From NCBI GenBank assembly GCA_002343455.1, contig DDSR01000393.1:1-28051 (forward strand): a stretch of 28,051 bases of DNA. The letters run 5' to 3'. This document shows, one piece after another, positions 9,368-17,973 of the stretch. The notes under the pieces were generated by a model. It did no database searches. It saw only the letters and a list, made by a program, of their open reading frames with translations, and was not told where the DNA came from. Source of the stretch: Deltaproteobacteria bacterium UBA2385 (GTDB lineage Bacteria > Myxococcota_A > UBA796 > UBA2385). Made by a program: the position numbers and the translations under genes. The first letter of the stretch is position 1. Each line of letters opens with the position of its first letter.

Positions 9368-9398
9368 TGGGGCGATCGCCCCCGTGCTTGGAGCTGCC

Positions 9399-11039
9399 AT
9401 GGCCATTCGCCGCGTCACCCACACCTACCGCACCGTCGTGGAGTTCCTCGAAGACCACGCCGGGACCCTGGGGCAGGGCGGCCTGCTCCTCCCCGCGGGC
9501 ACGGTCAGCGGCGAGCTCGCCGCCGAGCTGAAGCTCGATCTCCTGGTGCCGCCGCTGGGCCGCTTGGGGCCGATCGACGCCCAGGTGGTCCACCGGGGCA
9601 GCGACGGGAGCGTCGCCCTCCGCATCGCCGAGTGGCCCGCCCCCGTGACCCAGCGGATCGACGAGCTGCACGCCGCGGTCAAGGATCTGAAGGCCTGGTG
9701 GCTGGCCAGCGGGCAGGTCGCCGCCGCAGGCCGCGGGGAGCGCCGGCAGGCAGAGGCTGCACAGGGGAAGCCCGCACCCCAGGCGGCTCCGGCCGGCGCC
9801 AATGGGGGCCGGGGGATCCCGGTCCCAGACCTGGGCGATCGGGCCCCGGACGCCCAGGGGAAGGGCACGCTGGACGAGCTGCGCGCGCTGTTCACCCGGC
9901 TCGCGGTGGATCGGTCCAGCGGCCTCTTCACCCACCGCTCGCCCGGCGGACGAGTCCGTCGGGGCTTCTGGAGCCAGGGTGGGCCGGTCGCCTGGCGCAG
10001 CGACCCGATCGACGAGAGCGAGGTCCTGGGCGTCCTGCTCTACAAGGCCGAGCAGCTCACCCGTGAGCAGCTCAGCGAGTCCCTGGAGATCATGCAGCGA
10101 GACGGGTGCCGGCAGGGCGACGCGCTGATCTCGATGGGCCTGATGTCCTTTCCGCAGCTGGTCATGGTGCTGGGCAAGCAGTGCGAGTTCGTGCTCCAGC
10201 GGGTGCTCAGCGAGCCCGCCGGCAGCTGGACCTTCCACCACCTCGACACGATGCCCGAGCGCTTCCTGCCCTCGCCGATCCGCGTGCCCGCGATGATCTT
10301 CCGGACCCTCTTCCAGCAGGCCCGCTCGCTGAAGGGTGACCAGGTCTACGAGGGCCTGCAGCCCTACCTGGACCAGTACGTCTACCTGCCCGAGGCCTCC
10401 ATCGAGCTCATCCCCGAGATGCGCTTCGGTCCCCAGGAGGGCCGGCTGGTGGAGACGATCCGCGCCGGATCCTGGCGGCTGCGCGAGCTCTACGCGGTCT
10501 CGCCCATGTCGCGCTCGCTCACGGCGGCGGCCATGCTGGCCTTCAAGCAGCTCGAGTTCGTCGCCTACAAGACGCAGCAGGACGACACCCGGCTCCTGGC
10601 CGGTCTCTCGACCGTGCTCGCCCGCAAGAAGTCCCAGATCCTCAAGGGCACCCACTTCGAGGTGCTGGAGGTCCACTGGATCTGCGTCGGTGAGGAGGTC
10701 GAGGTCGCCTACAAGCGGCTGAAGGAGGAGTACACCGTCGAGCGCTTCCGCAAGCTGGGGCCCGAGGCGGTCAAGGACTGCGAGCTGATCAACGCTCGCC
10801 TGGACGAGGGGCGAAGGGTGCTGACCGACGAGCACCGGCGCCGTGAGTACCGCAAGGAGGTCATCGAAGAGACGAAGATCGCGACCTCGGCCGAGCTGCT
10901 GGACCGGCAGGGCGAGATGGCCCTGATGCGCAACGACCGCAAGGCGGCGCAGACCTGCTACGGCAAGGCGGCCGAGCTGGTGCCTGGCAACGCCTCGTAC
11001 CGGGCCTCCTTCGCACGTGCGAAGGGCCTGAGCGGGTAG
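9399..11039 (+). CDS. PilZ-like / DUF4388-like / degenerate J-domain / TPR protein
   Basis: The 546-residue product appears to have four parts. Residues about 1-90 resemble the myxobacterial PilZ-like domain (EFLEDHAGTLGQGGLLLP, then a VVH-type strand). Residues about 95-160 are a low-complexity linker rich in Ala, Gly and Gln. Residues about 205-350 look like a DUF4388/PATAN-type region, with the run EVLGVLLYKAEQLTREQL followed by a helical segment. Residues about 416-490 follow the J-domain pattern (FEVLEV, AYKRLKEEY, RVLTDEHRRREYRKE), but the HPD tripeptide is replaced by Thr446-Val-Glu. Residues about 498-535 form one TPR. ATG 9399 has GGAG 5 nt upstream. I infer a cytoplasmic signalling or scaffold protein; with no HPD it should not stimulate Hsp70 in the canonical way. 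It begins 31 bp after the EpmB-like gene, so the two may be co-transcribed. Confidence 0.75.
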   Translation: MAIRRVTHTYRTVVEFLEDHAGTLGQGGLLLPAGTVSGELAAELKLDLLVPPLGRLGPIDAQVVHRGSDGSVALRIAEWPAPVTQRIDELHAAVKDLKAWWLASGQVAAAGRGERRQAEAAQGKPAPQAAPAGANGGRGIPVPDLGDRAPDAQGKGTLDELRALFTRLAVDRSSGLFTHRSPGGRVRRGFWSQGGPVAWRSDPIDESEVLGVLLYKAEQLTREQLSESLEIMQRDGCRQGDALISMGLMSFPQLVMVLGKQCEFVLQRVLSEPAGSWTFHHLDTMPERFLPSPIRVPAMIFRTLFQQARSLKGDQVYEGLQPYLDQYVYLPEASIELIPEMRFGPQEGRLVETIRAGSWRLRELYAVSPMSRSLTAAAMLAFKQLEFVAYKTQQDDTRLLAGLSTVLARKKSQILKGTHFEVLEVHWICVGEEVEVAYKRLKEEYTVERFRKLGPEAVKDCELINARLDEGRRVLTDEHRRREYRKEVIEETKIATSAELLDRQGEMALMRNDRKAAQTCYGKAAELVPGNASYRASFARAKGLSG

Positions 11040-11044
11040 TCCCG

Positions 11045-11074
11045 CCCAGGCCCCTGAGCCTGAGTTCGCCTGGG
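11045..11074. terminator. Possible bidirectional terminator hairpin between convergent genes
   Basis: CCCAGGC (11045-11051) and GCCTGGG (11068-11074) form a perfect 7-bp inverted repeat with a 16-nt loop, centred in the 43-bp gap between two converging genes. There is no U-tract on either side, so any termination activity is inferred from position only. Confidence 0.35.
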
Positions 11075-11082
11075 AGGCGGTC

Positions 11083-12381
11083 TCAGTGGTGGGCGTGCTT
11101 GGGGTGCACGTGCACGTGGTTCGGGTCGGGCTGCATATAGGGGTCGCTGACCGGGATCGCCGGGATCTTGCTGAGGATCGCCGTGGTCCCCAGGGCGAAG
11201 AAGCCCAGGAAGCCGATGCCCATGCCCACCGTGAGGAGGAGCGGGGTCACGAGGTCGGGCTCCATCTGGACGGAGGGCATCACCACCCAGAAGCGCTCCA
11301 GGAAGATGCCCACGGCGATCACGCTGGTGATGGCGAGGTAGGCCGAGGGGATCTTCTTGATGCCGCGGGAGAGCAGGGTGGCGAAGGGCACCAGGAAGCA
11401 GAGGGTCACGACCACCAGGTAGAGGTCCGACCAGGGCTTGAGCTCGGTCCGCAGCAGGATGAAGCCGATCTCCTCGGTCATGTTGCCGTACCAGATGGCC
11501 AGGTACTGGGCGAAGGAGGTGTAGCCCCAGAACATGGTGAACCCGAAGGTCATCTTCCCGAGGTCATGGTACACATTGGTCGTGATGAACTTCTCGACAC
11601 CCAGCCAGCGACGGGTGGACAGCGAGAGGATGGCGATCGCGACCAGGCCGCTCCAGAAGGCGCTGGCGAAGTACCAGGCCGGGAACATGTTGGCGAACCA
11701 GTGCGGCGCCAGGCTCATCGAGAGGTCGATGGCCATCATCGAGAAGACCAGCGAGTAGAACAGGGCCATGAAGGGGCTGAGGAAGACCCCTCGCTCGCGG
11801 GCCTGCTCGATCTCCTCGGCGTCGCCCTTCCAGTTGCGGGTGAGGCTGGCCCAGAAGGCGGGGGCCTTGTCGCCGAGCACCTTGGCCGCGACGCCGAGGT
11901 CGGGGCGGAGGCTGTTGCGGATGAAGGCCAGCGAGAGCAGGCCGAGCACGCCCAGGCCGATCGCGAGGCGGGCGACGAAGAAGCCGGGCTGCAGGTAGAT
12001 GTCCTTGTGCTTGGGCATCTGCTCGTGCATCCAGGGGTAGATGTCCAGGCCGCCGATCAGGAAGAACAGCATCAGCAGGACATACATGGCCGGGAACATC
12101 AGGCCCAGCACCTCGGCGTAGCGCTTGATGGGGCGACCCCAGCGCGCACCAACGACCGTCATCGCCACCGGCAGCATCACGGCGCCCTGGGCCAGTCCGG
12201 CCCAGAACATGAAGTTGCTGATGAAGCTGGCCAGGGCCAGCTCGCGGTGCATGGCGAAGCCGAAGCCGAAGGTGGCGAGTCCGATCAGGATCCCCACGGC
12301 TCCCGCCGCCTTGACCGGGCCCGGGATGGACATCGGGATGGCCAGGATGGCGGGTTTGGTGTCAACAGCGTGTGTTCCCAT
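11083..12381 (-). CDS. actF: Alternative complex III subunit ActF (NrfD/PsrC-like membrane subunit)
   Basis: This is the second NrfD-like membrane subunit of alternative complex III, which oxidises quinol and passes electrons to periplasmic carriers. The 432-residue product is highly hydrophobic with about ten predicted membrane spans. It contains the family-type stretches SFISNFMFWAGLAQGAV, FLIGGLDIYPWMHE and FGFTMFWGYTSFAQYLAIWYGN. It ends in a His-rich tail (HVHVHPKHAHH). I chose ATG 12381, 11 bp after the actE stop, with an AGGAA element about 9 nt upstream; a longer frame exists upstream but lies inside actE. It is the last gene of the operon. No cytochrome oxidase gene follows; the next gene is convergent. 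Confidence 0.9.
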   Translation of the reverse strand: MGTHAVDTKPAILAIPMSIPGPVKAAGAVGILIGLATFGFGFAMHRELALASFISNFMFWAGLAQGAVMLPVAMTVVGARWGRPIKRYAEVLGLMFPAMYVLLMLFFLIGGLDIYPWMHEQMPKHKDIYLQPGFFVARLAIGLGVLGLLSLAFIRNSLRPDLGVAAKVLGDKAPAFWASLTRNWKGDAEEIEQARERGVFLSPFMALFYSLVFSMMAIDLSMSLAPHWFANMFPAWYFASAFWSGLVAIAILSLSTRRWLGVEKFITTNVYHDLGKMTFGFTMFWGYTSFAQYLAIWYGNMTEEIGFILLRTELKPWSDLYLVVVTLCFLVPFATLLSRGIKKIPSAYLAITSVIAVGIFLERFWVVMPSVQMEPDLVTPLLLTVGMGIGFLGFFALGTTAILSKIPAIPVSDPYMQPDPNHVHVHPKHAHH

Positions 12382-12392
12382 GGCGCCGATTC

Positions 12393-12971
12393 CTATTGGG
12401 GGTCTGCGGGAGGGGCCGGGGGCGTGGCTGCCGCGCCCTCCATCGTGCGGATGTAGGCGACGACGGCCCACATCTCGTGGTCCGTCATGGCGGCGCCGTA
12501 GCGCGGCATGATGGCCCCACCGTTGCGGATGGTCAGGTAGAGGTAGCCGTCCGAGCGGCTGGCCGTGATCGCGCCCGCCCCGCTGAGGTTGGGCGGCGGG
12601 ATGGGGTAGCGGCGGATGTTGTTGGCCGGGTCGTTCTTGGTGACCGGCGCGCCGCCCTTGCCGTCCACGCCGTGGCAGGTCTGGCAGTAGACGTCGAACA
12701 TCTTCTTGCCGGTCGCCAGGTCCGCGGCGGTCGGCGCGGTCAGGGGGTTGGTGAGCGCCTGGCCCTGCGGGGTCATGCGGTCGCTGTTGGGCACGTACCG
12801 GTCCCGGGTCACCGCCCCATCGGGCAGCGTCATCATGGCCCACTCGTAGGCCCGGTAGAACTGGGCGTCGACCATGTCCCAGTCCCAGGGGAAGGCCGAG
12901 GCCGGCGCGGAGAAGCCGAGACCGGCGATCAGCGCGCCGATCATGGCGAGGCGGGGGCGAAGCTCAAGCAT
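12393..12971 (-). CDS. actE: Alternative complex III monoheme cytochrome c subunit ActE
   Basis: A 192-residue periplasmic cytochrome c. The signal peptide is probably cleaved after APASA (residue 26). The mature part begins FPWDWDM, carries one haem motif CQTCH (Cys96-His100), and has the methionine-containing segment GGAIMPRYGAAM about 65 residues later as the likely sixth-ligand region, a normal class I layout. It ends in a Pro/Ala-rich tail. In alternative complex III this subunit is thought to pass electrons onward to the terminal oxidase or a soluble cytochrome. Its start overlaps the end of actD by 8 bp, and actF follows after 11 bp. Confidence 0.92.
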   Translation of the reverse strand: MLELRPRLAMIGALIAGLGFSAPASAFPWDWDMVDAQFYRAYEWAMMTLPDGAVTRDRYVPNSDRMTPQGQALTNPLTAPTAADLATGKKMFDVYCQTCHGVDGKGGAPVTKNDPANNIRRYPIPPPNLSGAGAITASRSDGYLYLTIRNGGAIMPRYGAAMTDHEMWAVVAYIRTMEGAAATPPAPPADPQ

Positions 12972-13494
12972 CGTCGCGCTCCGTGACAGTGATTTCCTGC
13001 GCGCCGAGGTGGGCGAGCTTCTCCTTCCACTGCTCGGCCTGGGCGTCGCTGAGCCCGTTGACCACGAGGCCGAACTTGTCGTCGCTGAGGCGCGGATCCT
13101 CGAGCTCGGCCTGGAGGCCGAAGCCGGGCAGGCGGCACATGACGATCAGCCCGATCAGGGTCGCGAGGCAGCCCCAGAGGACGGTGGACTCGAAGGTGAT
13201 GACCAGAAAGGCCGGGATGGAGACCAGCGGCTTTCCGGCCGGGATGATCATCGGCCAGTTCAGGTGGGTGAACGAGGCCAGTGAGAAGCCCAGCGTGCCG
13301 CCGAAGATGGCCCCGGACATGGTGAACCAGCGCACCGGGCTGGGCCGGCCTTCGTAGATGACCTCTTCCAGGTCGTGGCGCGGCAGGGGAGAGGTCGCGA
13401 CGAAGTCGCTGATCCCGGACTGCTTGACCGCGTGTACGCCGTCGATCATGCAGTCGAGGTGGCCGAAGATGGCCGTGAGGGTCTTGGTGCTCAT
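12964..13494 (-). CDS. actD: Alternative complex III subunit ActD (DUF3341)
   Basis: The 176-residue product matches the DUF3341 family: an N-terminal soluble segment (TLTAIFGHLDCMIDGVHAVK), two hydrophobic hairpin-forming spans (about residues 58-80 and 92-120) separated by NWPMIIPAGKP, and the FEST motif at the start of the second. A soluble tail of acidic and basic residues follows. ActD is a structural membrane subunit without cofactors in characterised alternative complex III. It overlaps actC by ATGA (13491-13494) and actE by 8 bp, which implies coupled translation of all three. Confidence 0.9.
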   Translation of the reverse strand: MSTKTLTAIFGHLDCMIDGVHAVKQSGISDFVATSPLPRHDLEEVIYEGRPSPVRWFTMSGAIFGGTLGFSLASFTHLNWPMIIPAGKPLVSIPAFLVITFESTVLWGCLATLIGLIVMCRLPGFGLQAELEDPRLSDDKFGLVVNGLSDAQAEQWKEKLAHLGAQEITVTERDDA

Positions 13495-14822
13495 GCTGCA
13501 GCCTCCTCATCCGACTTCAGCGGCGGGCGCAAGAGCTCCTTCACCTCGGCCACGGCCACGGAGGGCATGACCTTGATGAAGAGCAGGAACCAGGTGAAGA
13601 ACCAGCCGAAGGATCCGATCAGGATGCCCATCTCGACCCAGGTCGGGGCGTAGAAGACCCAGCTGGCGGGGTCGTACTGGTGGGCGAGCGAGCTGGCGAT
13701 GATGTTGTAGCGCTCGAACCACATGCCGATGTTGATGATGATGGAGACGACGAACAGCACGGCCAGGTTGCGGCGCATGCTCTTCACCCACCAGATCAGC
13801 GGCGCGATGCAGTTGCAGAACACCATCATGTAGAAGACCCAGGCGTAGTCCTCACCGGTGGCGCGGAAGACGAAGATCCCCCACTCGTAGGGGTTGTCCG
13901 AGTACCAGGCGACGTAGTGCTCGATGGCGTAGGCGTAGGTGAGGATCCCACCGGTCAGCAGGCACATCTTGGCGAGGCTCTCGAAGTGCCAGACGTTGAT
14001 GTACTCATCCCACTTGAAGACCTTGGACAGCGGCAGCAGCAGCGTGATGACCATCGCGCAGCCGCTGAAGATGGCGCCACCGACGAAGTAGGGCGGGAAG
14101 AGGGTGCTGTGCCAGCCCATCGTCTGGGACATGGCGAAGTCCCAGGACACGACGGAGTGGACCGAGAGCACCAGCGGCGTCGCGAAGGCGGCGAAGAAGC
14201 CGTAGGCGGCCATGTAGTGGCGCCACTGGCGGTCGGTGCCGCGCCAGCCCAGGGACATATGGGTGTACATCTTCTTGATGAGGCCGCTGGTCTTGTCACG
14301 GACGGCGGCGAGGTCGGGGATGAGGCCGATGTAGAAGAAGATGGTCGAGACGCTGAAGTAGGTCGAGACGGCGAAGACGTCCCACATCAGCGGGCTCTTG
14401 AAGTTCTGCCAGAGCTCGCGCTGGTTCGGGTAGGGGAACAGCCAGTAGGCGTTCCAGGCCCGGCCGACGTGGATCGCCGGGAACAGGCCGGCCGTCATGA
14501 CCGCGAAGATCGTCATGGCCTCTGCCGCCCGGTAGACGCCGGTACGCCAGCGGCTTCGGAACAGGAAGAGGATCGCGCTGATCAGCGTGCCGGCATGGCC
14601 GATACCGATCCAGAACACGAAGGTCGTGATGTACACGCCCCAGAACACCGGTGGCTGGTAGCCGGCCACGCCCAGTCCGTGGACGAGCTGGACGTACCAG
14701 CAGTACCCACCCCAAGCCATGATGGCGAGGGAGAGGCCGAGCAGGCCCAGGTAGGCTGCCGAGGGCTTGAACAGCGGGCGCAGGATGTCGCGTGTGACTG
14801 CGCCGTAGGTGATACCGTTCAC
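13491..14822 (-). CDS. actC: Alternative complex III subunit ActC (NrfD/PsrC-like quinol-binding membrane subunit)
   Basis: The 443-residue product is an NrfD-like integral membrane protein with about ten spans. Typical ActC stretches are GGYCWYVQLVHGLGVAGY, FWIGIGHAGTLISAILFLFR, FPAIHVGRAWNAYWLFPYP and VHSVVSWDFAMSQTMGWHST. The conserved His in IGHAGT and the acidic residues near the periplasmic face are where quinol oxidation is proposed for the family. It starts at GTG 14822, 17 bp after the actB stop, with GGAG 8 nt upstream. It shares an ATGA overlap with actD. Confidence 0.93.
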   Translation of the reverse strand: MNGITYGAVTRDILRPLFKPSAAYLGLLGLSLAIMAWGGYCWYVQLVHGLGVAGYQPPVFWGVYITTFVFWIGIGHAGTLISAILFLFRSRWRTGVYRAAEAMTIFAVMTAGLFPAIHVGRAWNAYWLFPYPNQRELWQNFKSPLMWDVFAVSTYFSVSTIFFYIGLIPDLAAVRDKTSGLIKKMYTHMSLGWRGTDRQWRHYMAAYGFFAAFATPLVLSVHSVVSWDFAMSQTMGWHSTLFPPYFVGGAIFSGCAMVITLLLPLSKVFKWDEYINVWHFESLAKMCLLTGGILTYAYAIEHYVAWYSDNPYEWGIFVFRATGEDYAWVFYMMVFCNCIAPLIWWVKSMRRNLAVLFVVSIIINIGMWFERYNIIASSLAHQYDPASWVFYAPTWVEMGILIGSFGWFFTWFLLFIKVMPSVAVAEVKELLRPPLKSDEEAAA

Positions 14823-14839
14823 GGCTGGCTCCGCTCGAA

Positions 14840-17800
14840 TCAGTGGTGATCGCCGCCGGACTTGGCAGGATCATGGGAACCGGTCCCATGGTCTTCGCCC
14901 TGTCCGCCGTGGTGGGCGAGGCTGGGGATGTGGTTGATGCGCGCGAGGTAGCGCACGCCGGGCTTGTTGTTCAGCTCGCCCAGCATCGCGTAGGCGCGAG
15001 GCTCGGCGAACTGCCTGGCGACCGTGCTCTCCGGCACCTTGGCGTTGCCGAAGACCATCGCGTCGGCCGGGCAGGCCTTGGCGCAGGCGGTCAGCTCGTC
15101 GAGCGCCTCGTGCGGAACGGTGACCGTGAAGCCCTGGTCCCGGTAGCGGTCCTTGATCTCGCGCGTGCGCTGCACACAGAAGGTGCACTTCTCCATCACG
15201 CCCATGTCCCGGGTGGAGACCTCGGGGTTGAGCATGAGGTTGAAGCTGTCGGGCCAGCGGTAGGTGTGGAAGTTGAACCGCCGCGCGGTGTAGGGGCAGT
15301 TGTTCGCGCAGTAGCGCGTGCCCACACACCGGTTGTAGATCATGGCGTTGAGGCCGTCGATGTTGTGGTAGGTCGCCAGGACCGGGCAGACGCCCTCGCA
15401 GGGCGCGTGGCTGCACTGCTGGCACATTACCGGCTGGAAGCGCACATCGGGGGTCTCGCCGTCGCCCTCCCAGTAGCGGGAGAGGCGGATCCAGCCCATG
15501 TAGCGGGACTTGGCGAACTGCTCGGGGCCGACGACCGGGATGTTGTTCTCGGAGTGGCAGGCCGTCATGCAGGCGCCGCAGCCCGTACAGCGGTTCAGAT
15601 CGACCGCCATCGCGAAGCGGTAGGTCGGGTGGTTGGGCTCGGGGAACATGTCGTTCAGCCCGGCCTTGGTCAGCCGCTCATCCACGGGGGGGTGGTGGTG
15701 GGGCAGGATGCTGCCCGGCTTGTCGCCCGTCCCGAGGTCGTCCTTGGAGACGACGTAGTTGATGTAGCGACCCTGCTGGTCCAAGCTGCCCAGGTAGGGC
15801 AGGTTGGTGCGCTCCTTCCCGGTCTTGGCCACCGAGCCCTTGGTCGTGACGAAGCGCATGGCCCCGCCGCGGTCCGTCGCCGCCGTCAGCAGCCGCATCG
15901 GGTTGGCCCCGTAGCGGGTGTACCGGCCGCCCTTCTTCTTGCCGTTGCCGAGCACGACCGCGACCACATCGGGCCGGATGCCCTTGCTGGGGAACCAGTC
16001 GACCTCGATCTCGGCGCCGTTCGCCGAGACCTTGACCGTGTCGGTCTTGGTCAGGCCGAGCTTCTCGGCCGTGCTGGGGTGGATCTCTGCCCAGGTGGTC
16101 CAGGCGTACGAGCTCACCGGCTCGGGGACCTCCTGCGCCCAGGGCTTGTTGGCGTGGCGTCCATCGTGGAGGAAGGGGTGGGCGAACACCATCAGGGTGT
16201 AGGCGCCGTCGCCCGCGGGCGCGCCGTCGACGGTCGGAGCGGCCACCGGGGCGATCGCCGGGGCCGGAGCCTCGGCCACGCCGGGGAAGAAGCCGCCGTC
16301 CTTGAGGGTGCTGACCCACCAGCTGTCGAAGTCGCCGCCGGGCTGGCCATGCGTGGCCCAGACCTCGGCCCGCCACCAGGCGACGAGCCAGCTCTTGTAG
16401 TCCGGAGCGTCGACGTCGGGCCCCATGATCGCGGCGGGCTGCACCGCCGCGGCCGGGTCCACCGCCAGCTCGGTCGCCGGATCGGCGGGGGGCCGGGTGG
16501 GGACCCCTGCGACCTTGGCGAGGCCGAGGAGGATGTCGCCCAGGGCGCGGGTGTCGTGCAGGGGGCGCATGGCCTGCTGCTGGACGACGTAGTGTCCGGT
16601 GCGCGCCGTGGCGTCGCCCCAGGTCTCGACCGTGGTGCCCGGCGGCAGGACCCAGGCCCCATCGACCGTGCTCTCGTTCTCTTCGTTGGCGAAGACAACC
16701 AGCGTCTCGACCTTGGCCAGCGCGGCCGCGACGTCGATGCCGGTGGGGAGGTTGAAGACGGGATCCAGGTCGTCGATGAAGAGGACCTTGACCTTGCCGG
16801 CCGCGCAGTCTTCGAGGAGCAGGCGGACCTGCTCGGTGCTGGCGAAGCCCGCTACGCGGTGCTCGTCGCCGAAGCGCACGGTCTTGCCGATGTTCCCGCA
16901 GACCTCGTTGAGGATCATGACCGCGGTGGCCAGGGCGGTGGGATCGGAGGAGTCGGTGGCCGACCCGGGCAGGATCGCGCTGGGGTGCTCGGCCAGCCAG
17001 CCAGCCAGCTCTTCGAGCCGCTCGGCGCTGATCCCGCTCTTGGTGGCCACCGCGGCGGGGTCCACCGAGGCGAAGGCCGACGCGGCGGGGCCCGTGTAGG
17101 ATCGCTTGGTGGCGACCAGCTTCGCGAGCGCCAGGGCGACGTCGACCTCGGCGCCGAGCTGCGGGGAGAGGTGCACGTCCGCGAGGACGCCGGAGCTGCC
17201 CAGGCGCTGCGAGACGAAGACGGTCCGGCTGACGAAGCCGCCCTTGGCGGGGTCCCGGCTGTCGGCCCAGCCGCGGCTGTGCTCGACCGGAGAGAGCCAG
17301 GAGGCCGTGAAGTCGGCGCCGAAGGAGACGACCGTGTGAGCGGCGGCGAGGTGCCAGGTCGGCAGGTTCTCGACGCCCCAGAGGGCCCGGACCGCGGCGC
17401 GCAGCGCGTCGGGACCCAGCGGCTCCCACATCGCGATCCGTCCCCAGCCGGCGCCGAGCACCCGTCCGATCAGCGCGCCCAGGCTGCCCGTCCGAGGACG
17501 GCCCAGCCAGGCGATGCCGCCCACGGCACCCTTGAGGGCGCCGCCGATGGTCTGGATGGCCTCGTCCCAGGTGGTCGGCTGACCCGCACGCCGCGGGCCG
17601 GTGAAGCGGTCCGGGCTGTAGGTGGCCTGGATGCCCGCGACCCCCTTGGCGCAGATGTTGCCGCCGGAGATGGGCTCCCGGGCGTTCCCCTCGACCTGGG
17701 TCACGCGGCCTTCACGAAGGCTGGCGACCACGCCGCAGCCCGCCGAGCACTCGTCGCAGCGGGTCGCGATGTGATTGCGAACCCCCGTGACGACCTGCTC

Positions 17801-17965
17801 GTCTTGGACGACGTAGGGCAGCACCTTCTCGTAAGGTACGTAGGGGTCTTCGAGGAAATTCAGAGGTGCCGGGATCGGAACGGGCGAGTTGTAGTCGCAC
17901 CCCGCCGCTGTGGCCGCACCGGCCACGCCCAACGCCTTCAGGAAGTCGCGTCGATCGATCGACAT
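14840..17965 (-). CDS. actB: Alternative complex III subunit ActB (molybdopterin-type domain fused to iron-sulfur domain)
   Basis: The 1041-residue product is the large hydrophilic subunit. The N-terminus is a Tat signal (RRDFLK, residues 5-10) ending in a lipobox, AAG-Cys23, with Asp at +2, a residue that retains lipoproteins in the inner membrane. Residues about 60-700 resemble molybdopterin oxidoreductases and carry Cys70, 73, 77 and 105 in the CX2CX3CX27C spacing of an N-terminal [4Fe-4S] cluster. Residues about 770-990 are an NrfC-like ferredoxin domain with several cysteine motifs (CTGCGACMTAC, CQQCSHAPCEGVCP, CVGTRYCANNCP, CTFC, CAKACP), enough for four clusters. It receives electrons from quinol oxidised at ActC. 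I chose ATG 17965 because it starts just before the Tat signal; the longer frame upstream overlaps actA. Confidence 0.93.
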   Translation of the reverse strand: MSIDRRDFLKALGVAGAATAAGCDYNSPVPIPAPLNFLEDPYVPYEKVLPYVVQDEQVVTGVRNHIATRCDECSAGCGVVASLREGRVTQVEGNAREPISGGNICAKGVAGIQATYSPDRFTGPRRAGQPTTWDEAIQTIGGALKGAVGGIAWLGRPRTGSLGALIGRVLGAGWGRIAMWEPLGPDALRAAVRALWGVENLPTWHLAAAHTVVSFGADFTASWLSPVEHSRGWADSRDPAKGGFVSRTVFVSQRLGSSGVLADVHLSPQLGAEVDVALALAKLVATKRSYTGPAASAFASVDPAAVATKSGISAERLEELAGWLAEHPSAILPGSATDSSDPTALATAVMILNEVCGNIGKTVRFGDEHRVAGFASTEQVRLLLEDCAAGKVKVLFIDDLDPVFNLPTGIDVAAALAKVETLVVFANEENESTVDGAWVLPPGTTVETWGDATARTGHYVVQQQAMRPLHDTRALGDILLGLAKVAGVPTRPPADPATELAVDPAAAVQPAAIMGPDVDAPDYKSWLVAWWRAEVWATHGQPGGDFDSWWVSTLKDGGFFPGVAEAPAPAIAPVAAPTVDGAPAGDGAYTLMVFAHPFLHDGRHANKPWAQEVPEPVSSYAWTTWAEIHPSTAEKLGLTKTDTVKVSANGAEIEVDWFPSKGIRPDVVAVVLGNGKKKGGRYTRYGANPMRLLTAATDRGGAMRFVTTKGSVAKTGKERTNLPYLGSLDQQGRYINYVVSKDDLGTGDKPGSILPHHHPPVDERLTKAGLNDMFPEPNHPTYRFAMAVDLNRCTGCGACMTACHSENNIPVVGPEQFAKSRYMGWIRLSRYWEGDGETPDVRFQPVMCQQCSHAPCEGVCPVLATYHNIDGLNAMIYNRCVGTRYCANNCPYTARRFNFHTYRWPDSFNLMLNPEVSTRDMGVMEKCTFCVQRTREIKDRYRDQGFTVTVPHEALDELTACAKACPADAMVFGNAKVPESTVARQFAEPRAYAMLGELNNKPGVRYLARINHIPSLAHHGGQGEDHGTGSHDPAKSGGDHH

Positions 17966-17973
17966 GGCTCCGC

